The notes: generated from the sequence alone by a model not told the origin. 64,000 bases of DNA from Hirschia baltica ATCC 49814 (GCF_000023785.1 NC_012982.1:2418001-2482000), one strand, 5' to 3'; numbered from the stretch's first letter, positions 19,420-28,427 are shown. Numbers and translations are program-made.

Positions 19420-19755
19420 ATGTCTTTGAAGTCTATAAAATCACTCATTGTCGCAAGCGCGATCAGCATGGCATTCACTGCGCCTGCTATAGCAGACACC
19501 GCGATTAATATTGTTGTAAACACGCCAACAGCTATGACTTCATCGCCTGTGAAAATAAAAAATTCACACCGCCATGTCGTCTCCCAAGGTCAACACACCC
19601 ACGTGAAAAAAATGGTTATTATTCCAGCCCAAGCAATCATCGTAACCAAAGTTGTGCCGCAAAAAACGAGCATCAAAAAAGAGGTTATCCGCGATAACAA
19701 ACCGGTCACTTACAGCCCCAAGGAATACACGCACTTAGCTGTTCATCAGCATTAG
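19420..19755 (+). CDS. Secreted small basic protein (paralogue of 11515-11907)
   Basis: 111 aa from the ATG at 19420 with AAGGAGG five bases upstream. Signal peptide (SLIVASAISMAFTAPAIA, cleavage near 25). The mature part is basic and His-rich with VTKVVPQKTSIKKEVIRD, corresponding to VTKTVVRHDP...REIVREIIR in the paralogue, and ends in LAVHQH. Function unknown. Having two within 8 kb points to a lineage-specific family. Confidence 0.65.
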   Translation: MSLKSIKSLIVASAISMAFTAPAIADTAINIVVNTPTAMTSSPVKIKNSHRHVVSQGQHTHVKKMVIIPAQAIIVTKVVPQKTSIKKEVIRDNKPVTYSPKEYTHLAVHQH

Positions 19756-19902
19756 TGCATTCTAATTTCTAGCGGTTTTGTCCCCCATGGTTCCGCTAGA
19801 GACCCCGCACCCAGATATTGCTTCCTCCCTATAAACCAATATCTGGGTTGCAAACTTTCCACGCAGTTTCAATTGCCCCATGTGAACTGTATGGATTTAA
19901 AA

Positions 19903-19946
19903 AAGCGGCATGCACTTAATAACCCCCGTTCAAGTGCATGCCGCTT
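19903..19946. terminator. Bidirectional terminator hairpin
   Basis: Perfect 15-bp arms AAGCGGCATGCACTT (19903-19917) and AAGTGCATGCCGCTT (19932-19946), with A-run before and T-run after. It lies between the convergent His-rich protein and RidA genes. Confidence 0.9.
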
Positions 19947-19966
19947 ATTTTTTCTTTAAAAACAAT

Positions 19967-20374
19967 CTATTCCGGCAAGCGGACAGTCATTTCTATTTCA
20001 ATCTGAAGCCCCGCGCCCGCCAATGCCGACACACCCACACCCGTCAAGCTAGGCGCAGCCCCATCAAACCATTCCACCACTATAGGAAACGCCGCCTCCA
20101 AACGTTCCGGCGTTAAATCCGTCATATATACGCGCACCATCGCCAAATCTTGCGTGCTTGCCCCAATAGCTTCCAGCGCTGTTTTCGCATTTGCACACAC
20201 CAGCCGCGTCTGCTCCTCAAGGCTATCTGGCGGGGTGGCACCATCCGCGCGCCACGCCACTTGCCCAGAAATAAAAGCCAATCTTCCCGGCTCCACAGTT
20301 GTGATTTGAGAATACCCCATCTGCCCAGCATCAGGCATAGACGCAGGGTTCAAACGCTGAAGTGTTTGTGCCAT
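19967..20374 (-). CDS. RidA family protein
   Basis: 135 aa, somewhat longer N-terminus than E. coli RidA. Typical segments LAFISGQVAWRADG (about 29-42), TRLVCANAKTALEAIGAS (about 56-73), VRVYMTDL and the C-terminal LAGAGLQIEIEMTV, in place of the canonical Arg-containing P-x-R-x-x-V motif. The YjgH/YoaB-like sub-branches show such variation; enamine/imine deaminase activity is therefore not assured because the usual active-site Arg near residue 105 is missing. Divergent from a TetR regulator. Confidence 0.8.
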   Translation of the reverse strand: MAQTLQRLNPASMPDAGQMGYSQITTVEPGRLAFISGQVAWRADGATPPDSLEEQTRLVCANAKTALEAIGASTQDLAMVRVYMTDLTPERLEAAFPIVVEWFDGAAPSLTGVGVSALAGAGLQIEIEMTVRLPE

Positions 20375-20408
20375 CTTTTAAATTACCATATAGAGTTAAA
20401 AATCATCC

Positions 20409-20425
20409 GTAGTAATATTCACTAC
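20409..20425. promoter_or_regulatory. Candidate TetR operator
   Basis: Inverted repeat GTAGT-7-ACTAC in the 66-bp space between the divergent RidA-like and TetR genes. TetR repressors usually bind such symmetric sites and control both genes. Inferred from symmetry only. Confidence 0.45.
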
Positions 20426-20440
20426 ATTTGTAGAGGTTTT

Positions 20441-21019
20441 ATGTCAAGATCAAAGCCAGACCGTCGCCTACTCATATTGCAAACAGCGGTTAAACTATTG
20501 TCCGATAAAGGAATTATCGGCCTAACCCATCGTGCAATCGATGCGGAAGCGAGCATCCCGCAAGGCTCGACGACCTATTATTATCCAAAGAAAAACGACC
20601 TCTTACGCGCCGCCGCAGAGCACCTCGCACAAGAGCTTGAGAAGGACTGCGACGCTCTGCAAATCAGCTTTGCCGATCTTGCTGCACGCAATGGCATAGA
20701 CGCCGCCATAGATCATGTCGCCAAACAATTAATCACCACAGTCGATGAAGCGCGGGACCTATTTTTAGCCCGCATAGAACTCACCCTAATCGCCTCCCGC
20801 GATCAAGAGCTGACAGACATCGCAACCCGCCTTTCAAAAGCAGGGCGTCGTCCCATAGAGTTCTTCATTGGTTTAATCACCAATTCAACCGATACCACAG
20901 CGATCAACACATGCGTCGGCCTATTAGATGGCATCACCCTCGCCTACACCACCGGCCACACCGGCACCACACCCACCACAGACCAAATCGTCAGCGTGAT
21001 AAAGACGATTGTGACGTGA
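20441..21019 (+). CDS. TetR family transcriptional regulator
   Basis: 192 aa from the ATG at 20441 (AGAGG upstream); the frame is open upstream across the RidA gene but that part is not coding. HTH segment about 9-52 (LLILQTAVKLLSDKGIIGLTHRAIDAEASIPQGSTTYYYPKKNDLL). The ligand domain is all-helical and uncharacterised. Likely represses the divergent RidA-like gene and itself. Confidence 0.9.
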   Translation: MSRSKPDRRLLILQTAVKLLSDKGIIGLTHRAIDAEASIPQGSTTYYYPKKNDLLRAAAEHLAQELEKDCDALQISFADLAARNGIDAAIDHVAKQLITTVDEARDLFLARIELTLIASRDQELTDIATRLSKAGRRPIEFFIGLITNSTDTTAINTCVGLLDGITLAYTTGHTGTTPTTDQIVSVIKTIVT

Positions 21020-21084
21020 TGGGTTGGGGTACTTTCTGTCTGACCTTAATTGCCAAATTTTCTAAACTTGAATGATTTTTAGCT

Positions 21085-21789
21085 ATGCCAAAACACGAAG
21101 AAAAATCGTCAAAAACTTTAAACGAAGCAAAAAATTTGGTCATCGAACTTGAAAATGAACTTAAGCACGCAAGGGCTAGCTGGAGCGTGTTCACGACAGG
21201 AAATGGGCTACACCGACAATCACTTCGCGAGCTAATAAATTTAAGCGATGAACGTCACACCTTCGATCACATAATACGATCATCCGCTACTATGACGGTG
21301 TTATCACTTTGTCGTTTGACCGACTTTGACAAACCAAACCGTCTAACTTTAAGCAAACTAAAATCATTAATTAATCCAGCTCAATATATTGAAATATATG
21401 CCGAAAACGCTTCCTCTTGGCACTCTGAACATTTGGAATACAGAAAAATAGAACGAAAAGCAGTAATCGAACACATCCCTATACTGCATTCCCAAGTTTC
21501 AAAATTTCTAAAGTCCACACAACTAAACAATATGCGTAAACTCAGAGATGAAGCATTAGCTCATAGACTAGACCTACAATCACTTCGCCCAACCTACGAT
21601 GACATTGAACTAGTTTTCAAAGACGCCCATAATATAGTCAGTCTTTCAAGTCGACTAATCAATGGAAAAAGTTGGGACCCTAAAGACTATATTGAAATTG
21701 AAGAGCTAAAAGCCAACGATTTTTGGGACCGTTTCGAAGATGGCATGAAACTTAAGTACGCTAGTGAGAATCCAAAATCCCCTCAATAG
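21085..21789 (+). CDS. HEPN/AbiU2-like protein
   Basis: 234 aa, AT-rich, mostly helical. The segment MRKLRDEALAHRLDL (about 150-164) is an R-x5-H arrangement typical of HEPN RNases, and the overall layout resembles the HEPN_AbiU2 group linked to phage abortive infection in Lactococcus. No partner antitoxin is adjacent, and the 3' end overlaps the 3' end of the SDR gene on the other strand by 29 bp, suggesting insertion. Function as defence is inferred. Confidence 0.5.
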   Translation: MPKHEEKSSKTLNEAKNLVIELENELKHARASWSVFTTGNGLHRQSLRELINLSDERHTFDHIIRSSATMTVLSLCRLTDFDKPNRLTLSKLKSLINPAQYIEIYAENASSWHSEHLEYRKIERKAVIEHIPILHSQVSKFLKSTQLNNMRKLRDEALAHRLDLQSLRPTYDDIELVFKDAHNIVSLSSRLINGKSWDPKDYIEIEELKANDFWDRFEDGMKLKYASENPKSPQ

Positions 21790-22570
21790 CCTCCACAATC
21801 GCGCGCATTTTTGTGTCGTTTAGGCCGTCTGCTTGGGGAGGTGCAAAGCGGTGATTGTCATTGTCATAATACCTGCCAGACATATTGCTAAATTCTTCGC
21901 TTAAGGCTGCGCGCACCAATATATCAGCCCCAATGCTGAGGTCATTACCGGCAACGCCAAAGCCCTCTTTGACCATTTTACTTGCCAATAAAGACCCCGG
22001 ATTTACCGCACTAAAAACAACGCCGCTTGCGCCATAACGAGATGCAAATTCACGTGTCCACATCGTAATCGCCAGCTTGCTCTGCGCATAGGCTGCCATA
22101 TCATCCAGCTGCTCTTTGCCCTGCAATGCCGCAATGCTCACGGGTGCTTGCGCCGCAGATGATAAATTCACCACGCGCCCATCTAAAGGTATTATTGGCA
22201 ATAATCTTTGTGTCAGCAAATATGGCGCAATCGTATTGACCATAAAACGCACATCAAACCCATCCTCTGTACGCGTGTGAGCCGTTTTCAACACACCGGC
22301 ATTATTGATCAGCACATCCAATTGCCTAAAGTCTGCTGCGATTTCATCGGCCATTCGGCGTACATCTGCCAGCCTAGAAAGATCCGCCACATAGCGCGAA
22401 ATCTCACCGCCGCCATTCATGGCACGCAGCGTCTTTTCAACGGCATCCAGCTTATCAGGGCTGCGCCCATGCAGCACCACATTATGGCCCTGCTCCACGA
22501 GCAATTTTGCCGTTTCCAGACCAATCCCGTCAGTCGCACCAGTGATCAAAATTGTTTTGCTCATAATCAT
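21761..22570 (-). CDS. SDR family oxidoreductase
   Basis: 269 aa. TGATDGIG (about 10-17), NNAG (about 90-93), SS in VNLSSAAQ and Y-A-Q-S-K catalytic motif. Close to the retinol dehydrogenase-like or WW-domain oxidoreductase-like group of SDR enzymes, substrate unknown. It lies 3 bp downstream of the luciferase-like oxidoreductase gene and is cotranscribed with it. The 3' end overlaps the HEPN-like gene on the other strand. Confidence 0.85.
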   Translation of the reverse strand: MIMSKTILITGATDGIGLETAKLLVEQGHNVVLHGRSPDKLDAVEKTLRAMNGGGEISRYVADLSRLADVRRMADEIAADFRQLDVLINNAGVLKTAHTRTEDGFDVRFMVNTIAPYLLTQRLLPIIPLDGRVVNLSSAAQAPVSIAALQGKEQLDDMAAYAQSKLAITMWTREFASRYGASGVVFSAVNPGSLLASKMVKEGFGVAGNDLSIGADILVRAALSEEFSNMSGRYYDNDNHRFAPPQADGLNDTKMRAIVEAIEGILDSH

Positions 22571-22573
22571 TAT

Positions 22574-23569
22574 CTATCTCGCTGAAGGAACGAGTTTATC
22601 TTGTACTTCCATGACCAACTCCATAGAACGCAGCCTTGCCGCAGGATCATAAAAGGCGGAGGTAATAATAATCTCATCTGGATTTAACCTGTCCATAAAT
22701 GGCTGCAATTCCTCGATGATTTGTTCTTTCGTGCCAACGGCTGTTGCAGCCAGCATGGTATCAATATGGTTTTGAACATGAGCTGGTAATTCAAGGTTTT
22801 CCACCGGCTTTGGAAACAGACCACGTTGGCCTGTCACCATGCGCGCAAATGCTTGCTGCAAAGATGAGAAATGGTAATTTGCCTCTTCCTGCGTATCAGC
22901 AGCAAACACATTGCAAGCAAACATGAAATGCGGTTTGTTCAAATATTTCGACGGGGTAAAAGCTTGCCTGTAAAAATCGGCCGCCTGCACTAATTGTTGA
23001 GGCGCAAAATGCGAGGCAAATGCATATGGCAAACCCATCTCTGCCGCCATCTGCGCACCAAACATGCTCGAGCCTAAAATCCATATAGGCACATTCGTTC
23101 CCTCACCCGGAACAGCAACAATTTTAGCGCTTTCATCTCGCTGCCCTAAATATCCAATTAGCTCACTCACATCACCAGGAAAGTTATCACCTGCATGTTT
23201 ATTGCGGCGCATGGCCCGCATCGTGTCTTGATCCCCACCCGGCGCTCTTCCTAGGCCAAGATCAATGCGATTGGGGTGCAGAGTCGCCAGCGTTCCAAAT
23301 TGCTCAGCTACAGCTAAAGGCGAATGATTGGGCAGCATAATACCGCCAGCGCCAAGGCGTATATTCTTGGTTTTGCTTGCAATATGAGAAATCAAAACAG
23401 CCGTCGCAGAGCTAGCAATACCTCGCATATTGTGATGCTCTGCATACCATATACGTTCATATCCCAATGCTTCAGCTTTTTGCGCCAGTTCGACAGAATC
23501 GTTGAAAGTCTGGGCTGCATCTCCACCCTCGACAATGTGTGCAAGGTCCAGAATTGAAATCGGAATCAT
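22574..23569 (-). CDS. LLM class flavin-dependent oxidoreductase
   Basis: 331 aa, ATG at 23569 after GGAGCTTCTTC. Bacterial luciferase-like TIM barrel of the YhbW/MsnO8-type: [11 protein letters not shown] opening, [54 protein letters not shown]. Uses FMNH2 and oxygen or reduces substrates with F420/FMN; here FMN is likely. First gene of a two-gene unit with the SDR enzyme. Confidence 0.9.
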   Translation of the reverse strand: MIPISILDLAHIVEGGDAAQTFNDSVELAQKAEALGYERIWYAEHHNMRGIASSATAVLISHIASKTKNIRLGAGGIMLPNHSPLAVAEQFGTLATLHPNRIDLGLGRAPGGDQDTMRAMRRNKHAGDNFPGDVSELIGYLGQRDESAKIVAVPGEGTNVPIWILGSSMFGAQMAAEMGLPYAFASHFAPQQLVQAADFYRQAFTPSKYLNKPHFMFACNVFAADTQEEANYHFSSLQQAFARMVTGQRGLFPKPVENLELPAHVQNHIDTMLAATAVGTKEQIIEELQPFMDRLNPDEIIITSAFYDPAARLRSMELVMEVQDKLVPSAR

Positions 23570-23741
23570 GAAGAAGCTCCAGGGTATTAATTAGCTATCG
23601 GCTTCATCTCTATGTCGTGCGTTTTTGTTCAAATCCAACCCTTACCCTTCAAATTAATGAATTGTGACTGTGCATGATGGAACATCTGCCCTCGCTTTTG
23701 CGTTCAACTCTTGAGACCAAATAAACCGAGAGGAAACACCC

Positions 23742-23927
23742 ATGCCAGCACAATCCAAAGCACAGCAACGCGCCGCCGGAGCCGCACTATCCGCCAAACG
23801 CGGCGACACTAAAGTTGACGACTTAGAAGGCGCTTCTAAAGACATGTATGAAAGTATGAGCGAAGACGAGCTGGAAGAAATCGCCAGCACATCACATGAT
23901 AATTTGCCAGAAAAAGTCGACGACTAA
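23742..23927 (+). CDS. DUF3008 family small protein
   Basis: 61 aa. Sequence PAQSKAQQRAAGAALSAKRG...LEGASKDMYESMSEDELEEIAST is the DUF3008 pattern, a small basic-then-acidic protein abundant in alphaproteobacteria and of unknown function. ATG at 23742 after GAGAGGAAACACCC. Confidence 0.9.
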   Translation: MPAQSKAQQRAAGAALSAKRGDTKVDDLEGASKDMYESMSEDELEEIASTSHDNLPEKVDD

Positions 23928-23933
23928 ACGCCC

Positions 23934-24473
23934 TTATTGCGTTTGGCCCAGCCCTGTTTCTGCATATAAATCTCGGCAAGCAGTTACGATGATATCAACG
24001 TCATCATCAGTAGCAGATTCATTGAGATTCAACAGGCGAGTATACATCCCTCGGCAACGTCTGTGGCACAATATCGTTGCTTTAGAATAAGGCGAAGCAT
24101 TTTTACAGGCATTTGATTTTTCCTGCATCTCTTCCTTCAAGACATTAATCTTAGCCATATCCTCTAAAGCAGACGGCCTAAAATCGACCAAGTCATAAAG
24201 ATCATCACATGCATCTTGGTAGCCTTGAATTTCTTGCTCGCTCCATTTTTCAGGTTGGCTCTTCAGCTGCATAGCGCCTATTCTGCAATTTTGCGCACAC
24301 ACGCCAGAATAGCCCCGCCCCTGAACAGCATTTGTGCAAGCCAAAGACTTCTGCTCTAAGTCTGCAATAATCTGGCTTAAATCCCGCGTTTGCGCGGACG
24401 ATGCCGGCGACGCAAAACATGCGCCAAATACCAACAATAAAAACGCACTCATTTTTCCAAATTGATGTTTCAT
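23934..24473 (-). CDS. Secreted Cys-containing hypothetical protein
   Basis: 179 aa from the ATG at 24473, preceded by GGGGCGGAAA. Signal peptide (SAFLLLVFGACFASPASSA). The mature helical protein has two similar halves, each with a conserved Cys pair pattern (SLACTNAV...GVCAQNCR...DACDDLYDL and SNACKNAS...ILCHRRCR...TACRDLYAE), which looks like an internal duplication stabilised by disulfides in the periplasm. No family recognised. Confidence 0.7.
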   Translation of the reverse strand: MKHQFGKMSAFLLLVFGACFASPASSAQTRDLSQIIADLEQKSLACTNAVQGRGYSGVCAQNCRIGAMQLKSQPEKWSEQEIQGYQDACDDLYDLVDFRPSALEDMAKINVLKEEMQEKSNACKNASPYSKATILCHRRCRGMYTRLLNLNESATDDDVDIIVTACRDLYAETGLGQTQ

Positions 24474-24623
24474 TTTCCGCCCCAACTTGCTCATGTGTAT
24501 GATCATTTTTCAGAAAATGCAGGCTACCACACTGCACGTCATTCTCTAGGCAAAATCCCACATAAAAATAATTGAGAAAAAACGCTTCACCCGCGACGGA
24601 TTTCAAAATGTAGAACGTTAAAC

Positions 24624-24817
24624 TCTCAGAAGCTGAGAAAACCCGGCTCATATTTGCAGGCATTTGTCCCCACCCACTTAAATGCCTGCATTGCCTCTTC
24701 TGGACAAAATAGTCCGGAAGAGGCCTCTAATTAGCTGGACACTCAGCTTTCATCTAGACACTGGTGAATTGCGGGGATACGATTTTTTTAACCCTCCCAC
24801 AAAGAATCATATCCCCG
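24624..24817 (+). promoter_or_regulatory. Leader with four successive hairpins upstream of the DUF2293 gene
   Basis: Four inverted repeats in under 200 bp: 24624-24638 (TCTCAG/CTGAGA), 24655-24690 (TGCAGGCATTT/AAATGCCTGCA), 24693-24724 (13 bp, GCCTCTTCtGGAC with its complement) and 24772-24817 (CGGGGATA/TATCCCCG, extended by GATT/AATC). The last ends 2 bases before the ATG at 24820. This is a candidate structured leader or small RNA; the 346-bp space from 24474 to 24819 contains no other gene. Confidence 0.45.
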
Positions 24818-24819
24818 TA

Positions 24820-25095
24820 ATGCCTCATTCCTATAAAGCCATTTCTAAACATATGGCGCGCTTCTTTCCCAATTGTCCAAGCTCTGACCGTGATGCAATA
24901 ATTGCTCTTGTTCAGTCCGATCAGTATCGGGACATTGATCTAAAAACAGCAACTGCCATGTCTGCTCGCGTGCATGTTCGCAACACGCAGACAGATTTTG
25001 ACAATCTAAAGCAGGTCGATGCAATGACCCGCAATGAAGCAATCTTGATTGTAAAAGAAGAAGTTGCTGACATCATTCAAAGCTGGAAAAAATAA
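24820..25095 (+). CDS. DUF2293 domain protein
   Basis: About 91 aa from the ATG at 24820. The frame is open upstream to 24682, but that part runs through strong hairpins and lacks domain similarity, so the shorter start is preferred. The C-terminal segment SARVHVRNTQTDFDNLKQV-AMTRNEA...VKEEVADIIQSW is the DUF2293 core (H-x-R-x-x-x-T-D-(Y/F)-D). Role unknown. The ribosome site is poor, in keeping with control by the hairpin immediately before it. Confidence 0.7.
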   Translation: MPHSYKAISKHMARFFPNCPSSDRDAIIALVQSDQYRDIDLKTATAMSARVHVRNTQTDFDNLKQVDAMTRNEAILIVKEEVADIIQSWKK

Positions 25096-25220
25096 AGTAT
25101 TTCTCGCGATAAATTGTCTCTAAAACACAATTACAGCTTCCCAAATATGCAAAAGAACATACGCTTCCAAAATCCAATACTGTCTGACCAGAGGCATGAG
25201 TGGAATGTGGAAGCATAAAG

Positions 25221-26231
25221 ATGAATAATAAAATCCCTGATGATCCTCTACCAGAACCCAGCTCACCTTTGTGGGTCGCTATCCGCCTAGCTATTATTTT
25301 AGCTTTCGCTCTAACAGTGAGTTTAATATTATTTCTTATATCTGAAGCGATTAGCAAGGACGGTGGCGGCGGTGCCATCAGCCTAAGTATACTCGTCGTT
25401 TTGCCATACGCCTTGGGCTCTGTCTTCTACCTGCTATCTGATTTACATGGTCAAAAGCCCAAACGCGCTACCATCATCCCTGTTGTTCTAGTGTTACTCA
25501 TCCTCATCATTGGCGCGATAATTCTGCGTGAAGGAGTGATCTGTGTCGCCATGTTAGCACCGCTCTGGTGGCTATTTGCATGGTTTGGAGCGACGACCGT
25601 AAAAATACTGCACAACCGATATCGGAAGCGCACCACACTGCACTCTAGCATTCTACTGGCGCTACCTTTTTTAATGCTGGTCGTTGATGCCAACACAGTC
25701 TCACCAATCACCACCAGCAATGTCGAACGCTCAGTGTTGATCAATGCCACACCAAATGAAATCTGGCCTCACCTTCTTAAAATGGACGATATCCAGCAAA
25801 GTGAAGGTCGATGGAATGTCACTCAAAATATCCTGCAAGTTCACCGTCCACGTTCTGCCGTCGTAATTGGAGAAAAAACCAATGCTATCAGATATGCCGC
25901 TTGGGGTGCCGATATCACATTTGAAGAACACATACGCGAATGGCATGAAAACGAAGACCTGAGATGGGAATTCGTCTTCGCAAATGACTCTGTTCAAAAA
26001 TACACAGACAGACACATATCGCCCGATGGTGCTCACCTCAAAATCCAAAATGGCGGCTATCGGTTAGAACCAATTAATACGCAACAAACACGGCTCTTTC
26101 TTGATACAAATTATCTTGTATCAACGCCCGTAAACACCTATGGAACGCTGTGGGGAGAGCTGATTCTTGGCGACATCCAGTCCAACATTCTCCACATCGT
26201 AAAAACGAGAGCAGAACACCACAAAGGTTGA
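25221..26231 (+). CDS. Membrane protein with C-terminal SRPBCC domain
   Basis: 336 aa from the ATG at 25221 (GGAAG upstream; a GTG 7 codons earlier is possible). About six hydrophobic segments in residues 19-165, with cytoplasmic basic loops, then a soluble domain from about 170 starting with VERSVLINATPNEIWPHLLKMDDI, a typical SRPBCC/START opening. Members of this layout are uncharacterised; lipid or small hydrophobic ligand binding is an inference. The next gene starts 5 bp downstream. Confidence 0.65.
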   Translation: MNNKIPDDPLPEPSSPLWVAIRLAIILAFALTVSLILFLISEAISKDGGGGAISLSILVVLPYALGSVFYLLSDLHGQKPKRATIIPVVLVLLILIIGAIILREGVICVAMLAPLWWLFAWFGATTVKILHNRYRKRTTLHSSILLALPFLMLVVDANTVSPITTSNVERSVLINATPNEIWPHLLKMDDIQQSEGRWNVTQNILQVHRPRSAVVIGEKTNAIRYAAWGADITFEEHIREWHENEDLRWEFVFANDSVQKYTDRHISPDGAHLKIQNGGYRLEPINTQQTRLFLDTNYLVSTPVNTYGTLWGELILGDIQSNILHIVKTRAEHHKG

Positions 26232-26236
26232 TAAGA

Positions 26237-26659
26237 ATGTCACTTTCAAACATCGTTATAACCTCCAAAGATACACCGTTTAACGAAACAGAAAATGCAT
26301 CAGAAAAACTAGAGGCAGCGCGCACATCAAGTCTCGTTCGCAATGTTCCTCTGTTAATTTTATTTGGTGGAAATTGGTGTCCTGATGCTCGGCTAATGTC
26401 AGCCACGCTAGAGCATGAAGACGTGCTAAACGTGATAGGGAACAAGTTTGAAATCGTCCAAATTGACATTGGAAAACACGAACGTAATCAAAGCCTGTAT
26501 GCAGCACTTGGATTTGAAGAACTGGAAGGCCTACCAGCGATAATGGTTCTTTCTCCAAATGGTGAATTACTCAACAAAGCAGACGTGTTTGCTTGGCGCG
26601 ATGCTCGCAATATTCCAACCGAACAATTTGTGTCTTCTATGTGCTCACTCGTAGATTAA
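26237..26659 (+). CDS. Thioredoxin-like protein with single active-site Cys
   Basis: 140 aa from the ATG at 26237. Thioredoxin-like fold: strand VPLLILFGGNWCPDARLM (about 36-53), with W-C-x-D in place of W-C-x-x-C, and cis-Pro in EGLPAIMVLSPNGEL (about 96-110). The missing second Cys means it cannot form the usual disulfide and may act through mixed disulfides or as a holdase, which is inference. Cotranscribed with the membrane protein upstream; its stop overlaps the convergent oxygenase gene by 4 bases. Confidence 0.75.
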   Translation: MSLSNIVITSKDTPFNETENASEKLEAARTSSLVRNVPLLILFGGNWCPDARLMSATLEHEDVLNVIGNKFEIVQIDIGKHERNQSLYAALGFEELEGLPAIMVLSPNGELLNKADVFAWRDARNIPTEQFVSSMCSLVD

Positions 26660-27369
26660 AGTATCGGCGTTTCCACAACCTGCAAGGCTGGTGCACCAAG
26701 GCGGTCATTCACCCTGAACCAGCCAGCAATAGAATATCTATCAGCATAAGCTGGAAGCACTTCATGCGGCACATCTTCAGAAAGAAACAAGACTAATGTT
26801 CCAGCTTCCGGTGGGATGACTGCCAAGGCAGCGGTATCTTCATTTTCACTATAGATAGCCAACTCACCGCCATGCGCCTCGACCCAATCGGAATTTAGGT
26901 AAAACACAGTCGATAGGACACGATTTTTAGCGCCTTTAAAAGCATCATAGTGGCGCGCATAAAATCCACCCTCTTCATAAACAGCATAATGCGCTTCATA
27001 CGAAAAAAGCCCCAAAAATAAAGAGCTATTCAAGGTTTGTCGTACATTTTCCATGACTGAAAGATAGTCAGCCTGCACATCATCCTGCGAATTAAGCCAG
27101 TGTATTTTATCTCTGCGAATGTCTGTATCAATTGTCAGGTCTGCAGCGCGACCAATTCCTGCACGTTTCAATTTATCGGCTGCGTGCAAACGACAAGCTT
27201 GAACATAAAGCGCACGCGTCAATTCTGGAGGCACGACATCATAGGCTATCGCCCAGTTTTCATCGGCCAGTTGTGCTAGCCAATTCCAAGTCGGTAATAC
27301 AAATTCTTGGGGAACTTCATTGTTTGGAGAATATGGGTGCACAATTTTATGTCCAAATTGACGAGGCAT
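26656..27369 (-). CDS. 2OG-Fe(II) oxygenase family protein
   Basis: 237 aa from the ATG at 27369 with AGGGGGA directly before it. Double-stranded beta helix with H-x-D in GFYARHYDAFKG, distal His in EDVPHEVLPA and R-x-S in RYSIAGWFRVND (Arg for 2-oxoglutarate binding). This is the SM-20/prolyl-4-hydroxylase-like group. Substrate unknown. Convergent with the thioredoxin-like gene. Confidence 0.85.
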   Translation of the reverse strand: MPRQFGHKIVHPYSPNNEVPQEFVLPTWNWLAQLADENWAIAYDVVPPELTRALYVQACRLHAADKLKRAGIGRAADLTIDTDIRRDKIHWLNSQDDVQADYLSVMENVRQTLNSSLFLGLFSYEAHYAVYEEGGFYARHYDAFKGAKNRVLSTVFYLNSDWVEAHGGELAIYSENEDTAALAVIPPEAGTLVLFLSEDVPHEVLPAYADRYSIAGWFRVNDRLGAPALQVVETPIL

Positions 27370-27500
27370 TCCCCCTAGCACCAAAACCAAACAATAGCGA
27401 ACATTCTCTTTGCAACTGTCACAAGATTTTCAAAAGTTTGTACATTGTCATTCAGCACTAAAGGCACCATGTTCAGCTTTGCTTTTAAGGAGGATTTACG

Positions 27501-28412
27501 ATGCGAAATTTGCTTATAACAATAACATCTACACTCACTTTTTTGACACCTTCGGCACTCGCAGAAGAAACCAAAGCGCCTGAAACCATCGTCCACACAT
27601 CTGATCTTGGACATGGTATTTATGAATTGCGCACGGATAAAGCCGGAAACGTCGGTGTATCCATCGGTGAAGATGGTGTCTTCATGATCGACACCCAACT
27701 AGGCGAGCTTACCCCCCTCATTGATGCAGCCCAGCGCAAATTGTCAGGCAAAGATGTTGAACTCATCCTCAACACACATGTCCATTATGATCATATCGGT
27801 GGCAATGCCTATTTCGCCGACAAAGGAGCGCTCATTATGGCGCATCCCAATGTGCGCCCGGGAGCTGCAAACCCCGTCACATCTAAAATGACTGGAGGCA
27901 CACCAGAAGCTTTACCCGCTAGCGCACTGCCAACTATAAATGTGAACGCTGGTGACAGTGTGACAATGAATGGTGAAACAGCTAAATTTTATCACGCACC
28001 TAATGCACACACGAGCGGCGATATTTTTGTCTATTTTGAAGAAGCAAATATCCTTCACGCTGGCGACCTCCTCTTTGCCAACCGCTTTCCGTATATCGAC
28101 CTAGATAATGGCGGCAGCGTTGATGGCTATATCGAAGGCATGCAAGCCATATTGGATGTTGCAAATGAGGATACAGTTATCATTGCAGGACATGGGCCCA
28201 CATCCACTGTCAAAGAAGTCAAAGCAAGCATTCGCATGTTGGCTGACACGAAAAAATTGATTGCTGGATATGTCTCTCAAGACAAAGACCTAGCAACCAT
28301 ACAAGCTGCCAACCCACTCTCTGATTATCACGATGATTGGAATTGGGGATTCATCACCACTGAGCGCATGGTGTGGACACTTTATCGAGACCTAACTGGA
28401 AAAATTGAATAA
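27501..28412 (+). CDS. Secreted MBL-fold metallo-hydrolase
   Basis: 303 aa, ATG at 27501 after AAGGAGGATTTACG. Signal peptide (NLLITITSTLTFLTPSALA). Metallo-beta-lactamase motif H93-x-H95-x-D97-H98 (HVHYDHIGG), later His in NAHTSGD and Asp in HAGDLLF, and final His in AGHGP. This is the SoxH/cyclase-like group of periplasmic MBL hydrolases. Substrate unknown. Confidence 0.9.
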   Translation: MRNLLITITSTLTFLTPSALAEETKAPETIVHTSDLGHGIYELRTDKAGNVGVSIGEDGVFMIDTQLGELTPLIDAAQRKLSGKDVELILNTHVHYDHIGGNAYFADKGALIMAHPNVRPGAANPVTSKMTGGTPEALPASALPTINVNAGDSVTMNGETAKFYHAPNAHTSGDIFVYFEEANILHAGDLLFANRFPYIDLDNGGSVDGYIEGMQAILDVANEDTVIIAGHGPTSTVKEVKASIRMLADTKKLIAGYVSQDKDLATIQAANPLSDYHDDWNWGFITTERMVWTLYRDLTGKIE

Positions 28413-28427
28413 TCATCATCTAAAAGC

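Noticed and set aside
20150-20440. Long N-terminal extension of the TetR regulator
   Set aside because: Antisense to the RidA gene; the TetR fold begins at 20441 with a normal ribosome site.
24682-24819. N-terminal extension of the DUF2293 protein
   Set aside because: The stretch consists of strong hairpins and lacks domain similarity; the domain begins after 24820.
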